A DNA stretch of 64,000 nt from Gymnopus androsaceus JB14 (lineage: Eukaryota > Basidiomycota > Agaricomycetes > Agaricales > Omphalotaceae), in NCBI GenBank assembly GCA_009733575.1, contig ML769403.1:248001-312000 (forward strand). The letters are read 5' to 3'. Positions 38,380 to 51,143 of the stretch are shown here, one piece after another. Below the pieces are notes generated by a model. The model had not been told where the DNA came from. It worked only from the letters and a program-made list of their open reading frames with translations, and ran no database searches. The first letter of the stretch is position 1, and each line of letters opens with the position of its first letter. A program made the position numbers and the translations under genes.

Positions 38380-38850
38380 CTCCGCGATCATTAACCAATT
38401 TATTTTCTCCTTGTCTCCATCATCCTAATCTAAACCGAGTCTAGCAGCGCAGGATTCACAGAGGCCGCTCACATTGAACAAGGTCAACTCTTGATCGTTC
38501 ATCGAAAAACTACGTATGTTCGAGGTTATCATTGTACTATCAAATCAAAAGATGGTCTCACGTCTGGCTGCAGGTCGAGACGCAAACATGATACTCTGGA
38601 TCATGAGACATACTGAGGGCGCAGGTCAATCCGTGACAATCGACCTAAAAAAGTGTGTCGATAAGAAGGCTGTAGATTCTGTAGAGCAGAACGAGAATAA
38701 ACGGAATTACTTTTTCGCGCTTGATTCGTACAGGGTGACCGCACTGCTCGTGACGCTTCGAAACATTCACCAAGTAGCACATGTAGGACGAAAAGGTTGC
38801 GTTTTTTGGTGTAGACAGTGTCTGGGTCCTTGAACGAAGGCTCATCCTTA
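38380..38850 (+). repeat. Dispersed repeat family A, best copy on plus strand
   Basis: Matches 24840-25255 (minus) from CTCCGCGATCATTAACCAAT through GATCGTTCATCGAAAAAC and ATGATACTCTGGATCATGA to GCACATGTAGG. Downstream identity resumes at about 39022-39085 (ACTAGATTCGAGTTC, CACAGATATTTCTATTC), so the ancestral unit was longer than 600 bases. Confidence 0.7.
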
Positions 38851-39469
38851 CTTATATATGCATATTCTCCTAATAGACGCAATTGAATCAAAAAAACTGA
38901 ATGCAAGTATACCACGATTGGTAAGATATCGATGGAATTTTGGTGCATTGCTTCATGATGCGTAGGAAGATAATGCAAGAATAAAGGAATCCGAGCATCA
39001 AGGAAACTCTACGGATTCCTCAACTAGATTCGAGTTCCGTGAGGCTGACATTTGGAAGCACAGATATTTCTATTCACTCCGGGCGACGTGCGTTTGGATG
39101 GAAGCGTAGGAGAATGAAAAATCTAGATACTAATACTTTCCACCAGTAGTAGTAGTGCTTTTGATACGTCTGAAAGGCAGAGAATGGCAATTATACCGAG
39201 TATAATAGGCGTATATTGCGTATATACCGAACGTAGAAGAATATACAACAACGGCTACCAAAATTGCTCCTGTCCTCTCTCCTCCTTCCTCCACGATGGC
39301 CAAGTCCTGCGAGAATTATTTATGGGAATCCTCAAGGACTTCTATTGACGTAGAAGAGATTGAAATCTCGGACTTTTTTAATTGTGGATAGAGTCTTGCT
39401 GGATCTCAATAGATCTGGAGGAGCTCCAGTCACGGAAAAAGTCCAGGCTAAAGTTTGATGCCACTCTTC

Positions 39470-39650
39470 AAGAAGAGATAAGCTCTTTGAGAAATATCTA
39501 ATAAGGAATTCGAAGAAATTAAAGTAAAATTATTGGAACAAGTGAAGGACGACGTACCTTGTTGTAACGCGATTAGCCCCCATTTCTCCCAACAAGCTGA
39601 GCTTATATCTTCTACAAAATACGACACTAGTTTTCCCAGATCGTGAGCCC
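39470..39650 (+). repeat. Dispersed repeat family B copy
   Basis: Shares AACAAGTGAAGGACGACGTACC and flanking sequence with 41490-41640 and, inverted, with 21240-21345. On the minus strand it looks like an exon end (GLIALQQ), a 55-base intron and a new exon (DISQRAY-like). It precedes the NUP85-like fragment at 39770-39955. Confidence 0.6.
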
Positions 39651-39769
39651 TCAACGGTAGAGAGTCGACTCTACTAGCTTCAAGACTATCAGGAATACTA
39701 GTTAGTGGCGACTAGACACCTTCAAGTTGTCTGGCCCAGAGAAAAACCAAGCGGCTTACCAGAGACCTT

Positions 39770-39955
39770 AGCGATGAAGCCACTAGCCAAATAAACTTCT
39801 TCTCGACGGGCAATTCCAAGGGCGCAATATGGACTGTTGGTTGTACGGGACCCAACGACTGGGCTGAGTCGCCGAATTCCCTCAAAGAGGACGAAGGAGT
39901 CGAGATTTTTGATGCTTTAGTTTTAGGTCTTCCTGTTTAGTAGAAACTCGTGCGT
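39770..39955 (-). pseudogene. Decayed NUP85 first-exon-like fragment
   Basis: On the minus strand it reads SKISTPSSSLREFGDSAQSL...TVHIAPLE, comparable with NUP85 exon 1 (VKNIDLVPPLVEAGKFHELAQ...AVHIAPLE). Non-coding identity also covers TCCAAGGGCGCAAT and GATTTTTGATGC/GATATTTTTGACGC-type blocks, and the region after the splice donor. No intact frame follows. The similarity is moderate and judged by eye. Confidence 0.45.
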
Positions 39956-39969
39956 AGAAAACAAAATGG

Positions 39970-40115
39970 CCATGGAACAAGTAGGACCCCGGCAGCGCCC
40001 CAAACTTCAATTTTTGCTTGAATCCCAAAAGGGACAAATTTGTCTTTTCAACCTGAACTTGGCCTCATGCTGTAGAGACTTTTTTTCAACTAAACTGGGC
40101 CGGCCTAGGCAAATA
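39970..40115 (+). repeat. Dispersed repeat family C, degraded copy
   Basis: Starts AAGTAGGACCCCGG, then CAACCTGAACTTGGCCT and a CTAAACTGGGCC block, in the same order as 42055-42205. Confidence 0.55.
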
Positions 40116-41489
40116 CTGCTTTTATTTCGATTTTTTTTAATTACTGGCGGAGCTCAGGACGCCTACACCGTTTCGGGAAGGAAAATCCGGTAAGAAGGGA
40201 GTCGAACCGTCCAAATGTGTTTCAGTGACTTGTTTATTATTTCGAAAGCACATGCTGAAACTCGCCCTCGAGTAGATATTGCAATTCCCGAATAGAACGC
40301 TTCTCTCATTACTCCAGGCATCATTCCACACGCATATATGAAGCCGGCGGAATCGATATTCTTTTCTACTTTGAGTTCCTACAGCTTAGGCCTTCGAAAG
40401 TCTATTACTTACAGTTTTTTTTACCAAGTGGAGATGTTTCTTACTTACACATGCATTGCAAGGCGGAAGTTGATCTTGTAAATGCTTTCCCAATATAAGA
40501 CGCGGCTCGAACGTTGGTCAAACGCGTCAATCCCTAGTAATCGCTCTATAGATTATTGTATTACTCATAATGTGAGTAGAAGTTCAACGTATTATTTCAG
40601 GGTCATCACTTACTCGAAACCAGCTATCTCGAAGCCAATGCCACAGCAAACGTCAGAATCAACCTTGCGTTATTATTGAGATCTTTGAAAGACTTGAAAG
40701 ATGACTTACTTTCTACACCGCAGTGCGATTGGCCAAGGACTTGTTACATTACTTTATCTTTCGTCAGGGCAAGCATCGCCTACTTAGTAGCGGCACTCAC
40801 ACATCTCGGAGGCGTCAGCCTGCTTCCCCAGAAAGTTCATCAGAAAGACCACATCCTCGTTGATTGCTCAGTCAGCAAACCCTTATCTCAGTGCGAAGAT
40901 GTATTACTTTACCGGATTCAAAGTTTTAAAGGAACTATTAATTTATTGGATGGATATGCCGCGTCTATCTCGCTCTCGAGCCTCAGCCGGCGGCGGAAAC
41001 GCTCAGAAAATTTCGATGAGCAAGGGTATAGTATAGTTACAGTCTAATAACAATGTTAGTATAAGTGCCAATGGAAGAAACGATTATTTTGAGTGTAGTC
41101 TAAACGACTCGGAGCTCTCCGCTTGTTTGATGTGGTTGCATCATGCACCGTCGGCCCAAGGCTTGAAGGCTCCTGTCTACTAGCTCTGAGGGCAAAATGT
41201 GTTGGGACACATCACTCCTCGCCAGTGGTTTAATAATGCATAACGAAGATAAAAAGCGATCAAGTGGCTGGGAATTCCTTCATCTCATTGATAAAGTTGC
41301 TCCACTTGACAAGAATTCCGATTTCCAGAGACAAAGCTTGAAGATAAATCCAAAGATTAGAGTGAGTCAAATACTCATAATATCCCGACGTACATAACTC
41401 CTGATCTCGAAATTTTCTTGCATGCCATTTCCAAGTGACCAGTCCTGATACAATTTTGCCGTGTAGAAATCCGGTGGCTGTGCCGTATG

Positions 41490-41640
41490 TAGCTTCAGTA
41501 TCTTGCAAGGAATTGAGATATAATTATTTGAACAAGAGAAGGACGACATACCTCGTTGCAATTCCTCGCCAAACTCGCTACTTCAATCCTCCCAACAAAT
41601 CGAACTAGTTTTTTTCTGCGAGCTACTATATCCCCTGAAG
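41490..41640 (+). repeat. Dispersed repeat family B copy
   Basis: Contains GAACAAGAGAAGGACGACAT and CTCCCAACAAATCGAACTAG, matching 39470-39650. A family C copy follows at 42055, as it does after the first B copy, so B plus C form a duplicated unit. Confidence 0.6.
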
Positions 41641-42054
41641 GTATTCCCTGCAATCGCGAGATCTGAGCCGTAAGGACACTTTTTGTCTATCAGGGAGAAT
41701 TAGCTAGTGCGACTCGATGCCCTGTCGGACAAGGGAAAGCAACAACAAATTAGCTTACTAGACGGAAGCTACCCGGGAAATGAACTTCGAACGATTCCAA
41801 GAGAAAGATTTGAGCTTGAAAAGAGGCATTCTAGGACAACAATGAGGCTTGAGACTACAGTCCCTTAACGGTCCCCAAAAACTAATTTGAGTCGTCAAAT
41901 TCGCTTGTTTTGCCAAAGAGAGGAACACGACTCGGAGCGCTTCAGCCTTTGCCTCCCTTTGGTCGCTAAAGGGGAGCTAGTTATAACCAGTGTAAAAGTG
42001 TAAAAGTGCCAGTGTGATAGTAAGGACGTGGTTATGACCTACGTATCTCAGTAG

Positions 42055-42205
42055 GATGGTAGGACCCCGGTAGCTCAAACTGTGCCAGTTTATTCAACCT
42101 TAAACGGGACGAAATTTTTGTTTTTACCTGAAGTTGGCCTTAGTCCCAAAGATGTCTCTTTACCCCGATTTGGGCCACCCGTCGATTCGCGGATCACCCT
42201 AAACG
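42055..42205 (+). repeat. Dispersed repeat family C copy
   Basis: Starts GGTAGGACCCCGGTAGCTC and continues through CTTAAACGGGACGAAATTT, CCTGAAGTTGGCC and CCAAAGATGTCT to GTCGATTCGCGGATC. It is the inverse of 24190-24345. Confidence 0.7.
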
Positions 42206-43820
42206 GCTTTGTTTACAAGTAATCCAATTTTCATGAGATCGTTGGTGTAGTGTTGCCCGCTGTTGTAGAGATTTTCCTACTTAGTTGTTGCTTGAACGTC
42301 ACTTTAAACTATATAGTATCCTTATTTCTTAGAATTGCTGGTTGTATCGATATCGCCAGCCAGAGGCCTCGTGCGAATATCGATCCGTTTTGGAAGTTTT
42401 TCCAGTTTTGGAACTATTTCAAACTCCAGTCAATTCTAATTCGGCTGTGTCCGACGTATGTATTTGGCACCTTTTCTCTTTCATTTCCAGCTGATTGCGA
42501 AAATCGCGGTTTCGATTTTGCGGTGCTCAGGATTTTTGCTTACATCCATCTGCGCTGCCCTTATTGGCCGGCGAAGCTTCAATAGTTTTTCCATTGAATC
42601 TTTGTTTGCCCGTAAACACCGTCACTGAGCACTGTCTTTCGAGCACCGCTCTCCAGTTTCGCAATCAACTGTCAAAGCTAGCCGCTTTTATCTGAACCTA
42701 ATCGTTCTCCTCAAATCTTTGTAGTCTGTCAGAGCTTTCACACCACAACGCCCCTCAGAAGTGCGGAACCCGGTTGTTTCTCAATGGGACCGCGCCGGTT
42801 TACCTACCTGGGGGTTCCTGTTCTCATGCAAGCAAAATGCGATCGGCCATGACATCAGTTGCATTGAGTTTACCGAGCGCGCCAACCCATGATTCCAATC
42901 TGTACCTATCTATTCAATCATCCAGAAAATCAATGAAGAAATCTGAACGTTTAATGTCGCAACAAGTGTCGCACAACTAAGTCCGTCCGGCACTAGTAAG
43001 ATAGGAAATGGACGCTTCAAGGTCTGACTTATATAGAAGCAAAGAATCAATCCTAGGCCTATTTGCCTAGAAAGGAAGCTGATATTGTCGTACTTAAGCG
43101 AAAGGAGATTGCGGCAAACAGGAATGAAATCAGACCTTTCTGGGGGACGAACGCAGATCAAGAAAACTGGCAGGCAGAAAAATACTGTGATTCAACTTTG
43201 TGATTTGGAGCGAAGTAAACCATTATTCAGAAAAAGACCCATTCAACTACAGCGCTCGTAGCGATATTCCATAGTGACCATACAAAGCTCAATACCAGAG
43301 GCGTATTCACAGAACACAGCGTGAAAACAGTGTGGTCAACTTCTCCCGCACCAAAGTTCTGCCAAAGACGGAGCATTCCAGCGCTCATGTCTATAGGAGG
43401 TAGCCGGAGTAACGAACCGTACTACGATAATTAAATGATGGTGAAAGAAGTTCCGTCGATGTTGAATCTTCTGGTCTACATGAATCTCGTAAAAACACTA
43501 TGAGCGAGCATTTCAGACATGGCGGCCACTTACCAGAAAGCTAATGACTTCTGAAGATCTGGAGATGCTACAATTTGAAGCTGAGAAAACTAGCACGCAA
43601 CACGAAAGTCGGAGACCCTCAGAAATAATACAATTTACAAATACCAAATGGGTAGGGCAGGTCAGCAGACAATGACCAAGCCCAGCAGCGACAACAACAG
43701 ATTCAAGACAGATCACTGAAGCTTGCAGGTTCAACATTAGAGGCACGAATCGATTGTCAAAAGAGATACAGAATAAAGGGAATAAATTACAATAAAAGTA
43801 CACAGATAAAGCTTGAACCC

Positions 43821-44287
<467 letters not shown>

Positions 44288-44574
44288 TGTGAATAGTTGT
44301 TAAAAAGAGGTGGGAGTGTTTTGGAAGTGCTGAGTGTGGTGACGACGGGGCGCTGATTGAAGATAGCGGATGCGAGCTGAACCCTATATAGTGCGGGAAT
44401 GTGGCTGTGTCGAAATTATTGTTTACTGCATTCAACGCGTTTCTCGATCACGTGCACCGATCGCGTCGCGTTTGTATAAATAAGCCGGCCTTCAACTCCG
44501 AAAGCCATCTTCAGTTTCAACCAAAACTACCACCGCCATCTCCACCACTCAGACTCTTCACTACTAAATTCGCA
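44288..44574. promoter_or_regulatory. Bidirectional H3-H4 promoter (copy 2)
   Basis: Inverted duplicate of 18840-19122. CTATATAGTGC near the H4 side (44391), CACGTG (about 44452) and TATAAATAAGC upstream of H3 (about 44476). The H3-side ~180 bases appear identical between copies; the H4-side leader differs by substitutions and small indels. Confidence 0.75.
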
Positions 44575-45145
<571 letters not shown>

Positions 45146-46850
45146 GTGGGGTCACTGGGGCGTAATTCGGTTCTTTATCATTATTATCTTGTACTTTGTA
45201 TTTTCCTCTCATCTCTGACCTGCACCTGTATTTCGGCAATATTACCACTCGATTTGTCGTCTTCGTTCCCGAAACATCGTTGATCTTTCAATTTTGAATG
45301 TCACATAATCCTTCTCCTCTGGGTTGCCTATTGTGGTATATACTATTGTGGTGTATACAACGTATGTTCTCTCACAATTGGGCTGTTCTCAAAGAGCTGA
45401 TGCTCGGGGTTCCGTTGGCAGCCTCTCGCATATCGTTGCTCTCGCTATCCCGGTCGAAATATCGGGACCAGCAAAACAGGATTTTGCCATTGGAAGCCAT
45501 CCGTCCTTAGGTACGGAACTTCGAGAGCATGCACCCTGACTACAATGGTAGGATAAGACATCCCTTCGCCTTGCTTGAATGCCTCTGCTAAGTATGGTTA
45601 GCCGAGATTTGAGATTTTCATTGGTTATATTGCGGTTATGATACGTTGGTTTGAGACGTAGGACTAACACTATTTAGTCAGGTATCCCGACTAACGATAT
45701 CTGTCTTCGCGTCCTTGGCTTCTAGCGCTGGTCACTTGTTCATCGTCGTCTAATGCGAGGTAACGTCGATCTCCCCACTTCCCATGGAACTGTGAGTCTA
45801 ACTTGACAATGTAAGGCGACGACGAGGATTAGAGGAATATTGATTCATTTGAATCGTCGGGACACTGGAGTCTGCGTGTAGTGGTCACAGACTTGGCAAT
45901 GGGACATTCGCCGAGGTCCCCTTCCTCAATCGCTAAATGCCGCTTGGCCGCAGAACACCCAGAAATAGCTTGTGAAGCTGTATTTAATAGATGCAAATGA
46001 AGCGAAAAGCTATGTCTTTGTTCCTTTCCCTTCCTCCTGCGCAGCACATTAACTCATTCAATACTGTAAATGGCTCGAAGGACGCGGGGTAGCTTTCTTC
46101 ACGGCCTACCCCGGGGACCCAAGGCTATATTCTTTGATTCATTCTAGAGATTAACAAAACGATACTTCTCTTAGCTGTTCCTTAGCCTGCATACAAGGCC
46201 AAGGCTCGCCAAGCAACATCCATTATACGGGCAGCTTCAACTCTTGGTACGCTTCAACTCTTGGTACGCTTAACTCTTGGTACTGTCAGGCATGGAATAA
46301 TGAATGTCGGCTGATAATTCGGCCTGTCGAAAGAGGAATTATGACCATGGAGTTATGATCTGACTCCCGAGTCGGCCGTTTATACTTTGGAGCTATGACT
46401 AGCTATTCTAGCCATCCTTGGACTTATAAGCTGTAGTCCGCAGCTCCCGCTCTGGGATCTACATAGCTACGTAGTGAATGGATAATCCATCCTTAGACAT
46501 GGTCATAGTTATACCCCGCCCAAGGTGCGCACAATAAGTAGGCTCTGCCTTTTGTTTGTTAGATTTTTTGTATTGTACTTTCTTTCTGCTAGCTATAGGG
46601 AGATAGTCTGCATTGTCCAAGGCGAACGGTGCTTGAAAGGCATTCATTAAACCAACGTTATTGTTCAGAAGGAGAAAGATGCCGGGGATCCGGCACTGAA
46701 TAATATCATATTACAATTGTTGAGGCAATGCGCAGCAGTGATCACTTCTCGGTTTTCTTCCATTTTACCTCGCTGGCCGCAGCTTTTTCCTTCTTTACTT
46801 TTAACCTCCACTATTCCTTAATTTTTCAACTCATCTCTAACTAGCCCACA
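45146..46850. other. Intergenic
   Basis: No gene supported. A short tandem repeat of about 18 bases (CTTCAACTCTTGGTACG, three units, 46231-46284) is visible. The last ~100 bases (CGCTGGCCGCAGCTTTTTCC, then CTATTCCTTAATTTTTCAA) are shared with the promoter of the inverted peptidase paralogue (about 56290-56395), so they are probably the promoter and leader. Confidence 0.5.
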
Positions 46851-48736
46851 ATGATTTCTTCATCACTATCACTATCCAACCTGGCACTGCTGGTCTCGCT
46901 GTCGGCTAATGTTCTCGCTGCTCCTAGTCCCTCACCTTCACTCCCGTTTTCTATGAACCTACACAGAAGAGTTCCACAACCAAGATCGGCTGATGAAATC
47001 GCTGCTCGTGCCAGGTCGCGCAAGCTAAATATTGAGGCGAAGTACGGAAATCCTTCGTCATCGCGGAAACGAAGTTCTGGTGAAAATTTGTGCGTTCTTT
47101 GGCTTCTTTCTGTCTCTATCGTAACTCATGCAAAATGGTAGGATTGTGAATCAGGATGCAGACTCGAGGTTAGTCCTGCAGGTGTTCTCATTGTCTTCTT
47201 GTCGTCTCATTAAATTGCACAGTTTCTTTGGTTCTGTTGCTGTTGGTACACCCCCAGTGGCTTACGATGTTATTCTGGATACCGGATCTGCGTAAGTTTC
47301 TACAACTCTAGAATAACATTTATTCTCACATTTATATCCGCAGCGACCTTTGGTTAGCCAGTTCAAGTTGCACAGATTCGGCATGTCAGGGACTTGCCAC
47401 CTTTGACTCTTCATCATCGTCCACGTTCCAAAGTTCGTCGACAGCAGTTCAGTATCACGTACGGTAGCGGTGATGCTGCAGGTACACTCGGCCAAGATAT
47501 TGTTCAAATGGCAGGGTTCTCCGTGCAAAATCAAGTATTTGCTGTCTGCGATTCGGTGTCGGCGGATCTGTTGACCAACCCTGTGTCCGGCTTGATGGGT
47601 CTTGCCTTCCAGACTATTGCTTCATCTGGAGCGACGCCTCTCTGGGAGACTTTGGCGTCCAGCAGTGCTTGGACTGATCAACTAATGGCGTTTCAACTTA
47701 CGAGGTCAGTATCCCCTGTACAATGTTACTAACATCAACACTAACCGTCGTTTAATCAGATACAACAATGTTTCCAATGCCCAATCTCTTGAACCTGGAG
47801 GACATTCACTATGGGTAGGTATTTCGCATCGTGTTACGAATCAAATAAACTGATGAACAATCCAGGTGCCGTCAACACCAGCCTTTACACTGGTGACATT
47901 GACTATAATGACATTCCTGATGGTGATGCCACGTACTGGTTGCAGACAATCTCTGGTAAGCTCATACCTCAATTGTACTATTTTGTTTGTCAGTTCTCAT
48001 TCTACTGCGAACAGCCATAACGTCTCAAGGAGGCTCGATTTCAGTTCCGTCTGGATCCAATGCTCTCGCCGCCATTGATACTGGCACAACTCTCATCGGT
48101 GGACCTTCTGATGCTATCGCCGCGATCTACGCCAACATACCCAACTCGCAAGCAGGAACGGGCAATCTCGAGGGTTATTACATTTATCGTGAGCGCACAG
48201 GTCCTCTAATATTTTTCTTGCCCATTAACTGTCTTCATATTTAGCATGCTCAACGACTGTCAACGTAACGATGTCATTTGGTGGACAAAGCTGGCCTATC
48301 AGCAACGCCGACTTCCAGGCAGAGCAATTGAATGATGAAACCTGTATGGGCGCGTTTTTCTCTCTCTCAACGGGCAGCAATGCTCCCGCTTGGATTGTCG
48401 GTGACACCTTTTTGGTACTTCATTTTTTCTCTCTATCTTCTAGGCTAATCAACACGCTAACTCGTCTTCTTCACTCAGAAAAATGTCTACTCCGTATTCC
48501 GTTACAACCCACCTTCCGTCGGATTCGCCCAACTGTCTGAAACTGCCCTTGGCATGAACGGTGTCAGCAACGCCGCTGTCCCCAGCGCCACGGTTGGCTC
48601 GGCCGCTGCTACAGTGTCTGCGACTAGTACTGGCTCCCGAGAGTCCAACCACAACTCCGCATTATCCCTGTCTTCCTCACCACTCTTACTTCCGATACCC
48701 ATTATTGCCATGTCGATGCTTTACCTATTAATATAA
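46851..48736 (+). CDS. Secreted/GPI-type aspartic peptidase A1 (copy 1), one frame break
   Basis: Pepsin-family endopeptidase. Signal peptide MISSSLSLSNLALLVSLSANVLAA, propeptide to about residue 85, then FFGSVAVGTPPVAYDV with first catalytic motif ILDTGSA|DLWLASSS. The flap region is FSITYGSGDAAGTLGQDIVQMAGF, followed by second catalytic motif AAIDTGTTLIGGP and AWIVGDTFL near the C-terminus. The protein ends in a Ser/Thr-rich stretch and a hydrophobic tail (SSPLLLPIPIIAMSMLYLLI), suggesting a GPI anchor. About seven short introns. Between SSSTA and FSITYG the frame shifts by one extra base near 47446, with no intron to explain it. A close inverted paralogue lies at 54424-56278. Either a recently inactivated gene or a base-calling error. 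Confidence 0.82.
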
Positions 48737-48998
48737 TCTTAGGACGGTATAAAGCAGGAGCGCGCGCATGTTCTCCTGTCGTTTCCGTGGGCTCGTGCAG
48801 TGATGATTATGTGTATCAATAGTGGTGATCTTCCTCACAGACAATCATATCATTTGGGACTTTTTTTTACATTATGTATCATAGATTTACGCATTACTAT
48901 ATTGGACAATGACAATTCCATGCGAAAAGGCATGTTATTTTTGAGAAATGTGTATTCAACTGTTCGTCGGCGAAGTGAGTGCGAGGAAGAGCGCTGGC

Positions 48999-49380
48999 TG
49001 TAAGTATGCTCATGTTATGTTTGTGGCGCGGGTATTGACTTTCGGAGGGCAAAGCGCAATATCTGGACAGAGTAACAGATAAAGTCGACTTGAATGTTTG
49101 GTTATAGCATATACATGTACGTATTATAACTAGATGCACATAGGACAACGTACAACGAGACTACACACAAGAAACAACACACCAGCCCGACGCCAGCAGC
49201 CACTACACAAGGGTGTAAGTATGCTCATGTTATGTTTGTGGCGCGGGTATTGACTTTCGGAGGGCAAAGCGCAATACCTGGACAGAGTAATAGATAAAGT
49301 AACCAGAGGCGCATGGGACAATGTACAACGAGACTACACAAGAAACACATCAGCTCGACGCCAGTAACTACACAGGGTGA
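48999..49380 (+). repeat. Direct duplication downstream of the peptidase gene
   Basis: GTAAGTATGCTCATGTTATG plus about 65 further bases occurs at 48999-49084 and 49215-49300, nearly identical. A second block (CATAGGACAACGTACAACG / CATGGGACAATGTACAACG) repeats at 49137-49218 and 49312-49378. The unit is about 175-215 bases. Confidence 0.85.
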
Positions 49381-49410
49381 ATGTAATAAGAGAGACATAA
49401 AACATCGATT

Positions 49411-50065
49411 TTAGAAACCCCTCATATTCTCGCCTCTCAATCTACGTGCCAAAGCCAGGTCCTTCGGCTGAATAGTGACACGCTTCGCATGGATAGCAGC
49501 AAGATTGCAGTCTTCGAATACCTCAACCAGGTAAGCCTCTGCGGCCTCTTGGAGTGCCATGATGGCGGAGGATTGGAAGCGGAGGTCGAGCTAAGGATGA
49601 AAGGATGACAGTAATGAGCATGCGAGAGAGAGAGGCCACAAGCAAAGTCATCGCTTACCTTGAAGCCCTGCGCAATCTCACGAACGAGTCGTTGAAAAGG
49701 AAGTTTGCGAATAAGCAACTCGGTTGATTGTTGGTAACGTCTGATTTCACGAAGAGCGACGGTTCCAGGACGAAAGCGATGAGGCTTCTCGATAATAGGT
49801 TTTTTTATGGCGACACCGCCGCTCTTGCCTGTCTTGAGAGCCCGTTCTGTGGAAGAATGCAAACACATTGTGGTAATGAACAGAGCGTTCGCAAGGAGAA
49901 GGGCAAGGAAATACCATGTTTGAGAGCATATACCGTTTTGACAGCGTATTGGCCTATGGAAGAAAGTAAGAAATAGAACGTTCGTTCATACAGGGAAAGA
50001 AAAGAAGTACCGTTTCTTAGAGGAGACCGAGATCGATGTCGAGCTTGCATTTTCGTGCGAGCCAT
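49411..50065 (-). CDS. Divergent histone H3 variant with replaced N-terminal tail
   Basis: The histone-fold half is clearly H3: [19 protein letters not shown], then [59 protein letters not shown] and [15 protein letters not shown]. It ends ENMRGF instead of ERS. The tail starts [19 protein letters not shown]4 remains but K9 is His, and the usual K9-K27 modification boxes are gone. It then continues with [19 protein letters not shown] and an [13 protein letters not shown] stretch, about 12 residues longer than the duplicated H3s here. Splice donors near 50011 and 49917 keep the frame, and the intron after IAQGFK is at the same place as in H3. Loop 1 has normal H3 length and the CENP-A Trp is absent, so it is not an obvious CENP-A. 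The intact frame suggests a functional variant; role unknown. Confidence 0.85.
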
Positions 50066-51143
50066 TGTTGTAGGAGTGGGTTAGAGTTGGAGAATTCAAC
50101 AAACCAAAAAAAAAATTTCCTTGGGTTTTTATCGACTCTGCGGGAATTGCCATCGAAGGGTCCAGCTTCTGTGAAGAGATCGATTTTGTGAGTTGGCAGA
50201 AGTTGAACGGGGATCTGGTTTTCAGATAGATACCCCATTTGGTCTGAGAAAGCTTTGGATATACGGCTTCCAGATGAGGAAGAGGTATTTCTAAAATTGA
50301 ACACACGTTCTATGGCCTTCTAAGTTCGTGATGTCCATGTGCAATGTAATTGTATTATCTGTACAACTTCAAGTCAAGTCAATGCTGAGTCAATGCGTAT
50401 ACTATAACTTTGCGGGCTTGAAGCTGAGGTGTGGCCTCAGCCTCACGGCTCAATGGGTCTCCCAAACAAGTATCCGTGATGAGCAATGATACGGCGGGCG
50501 GGCCCGAAGAGCGAAAAATGTTAAGTGTATAAGTAACAAATTCCCGGCCATTGATAGGTAGGACAGGCGGTTAAAACCCAGTGGGAGGTGTGTGCAGTCC
50601 TCTGCAAGCATACCTATAAATCCCCGCCCTCCAGGAATATAAAGGATAGGAAAATAATAAATTAGCAGACTCCGCCCTGACGATAGAAAATTCTGGTCAT
50701 GCGATATACCCTAAAATGACAACTTGAGAAGAGCCCAGAACCCAAATTAGTAGAGGAAGAAAGGAAAGATAGAAAAGAGCAAAAAGGATGGATGGATGGA
50801 AAACAAAAGTGAATGACTTAGCATTTTGCCAAGGGATGAGACGGTGGGTGAAAACGCGAGGATCCGTGAAATCATGTCCTGTGTGGGACAGAGCTGGATC
50901 CGAGTTTGCGTTCACGCAGCGACCGACGTGGCGGTGAGCGGAAGGAAAGGTCACATCACTCCTGTGACCGTCGGACATAGAATACCATGTGCCGCCCATC
51001 TCATGCCTCAACAGACCGCAAACTAAGCACTGTGGATTGACTATAATTTAGGCATGACTATTTGCTACAACAGATACATTAATGAGGGGTGATATCAGAT
51101 CATAAAGAACCACTGCACTGAAAAGGACACACTCCTTCTCTCT
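50066..51143. other. Intergenic
   Basis: No supportable gene. The first few hundred bases are the H3-variant promoter; a GGAT microsatellite occurs near 50788. Open frames (for example 50697-51011 minus) have no motif. The end holds the 3' UTR of the rhomboid gene. Confidence 0.35.

Larger units (their letters stand above)
37602..43820. other. Repeat-rich intergenic block with gene fragments
   Basis: About 6.2 kb without an intact gene. It contains direct repeats, dispersed families A, B and C (listed separately) and a decayed segment at about 39770-39955 resembling the first exon of NUP85. A 123-codon frame at 40676-41047 has no recognisable motif. 42210-43780 shows nothing beyond short open frames; the last ~70 bases are the H4 3' UTR. 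Confidence 0.6.

Noticed and set aside
40676..41047. 123-codon plus-strand frame
   Set aside because: No motif, no plausible introns and set among degenerate repeats.
49411..50065. CENP-A identity for the H3 variant
   Set aside because: Loop 1 is H3 length, the RFQSSA motif has Phe not Trp, and the fold is closer to canonical H3; kept as an alternative only.
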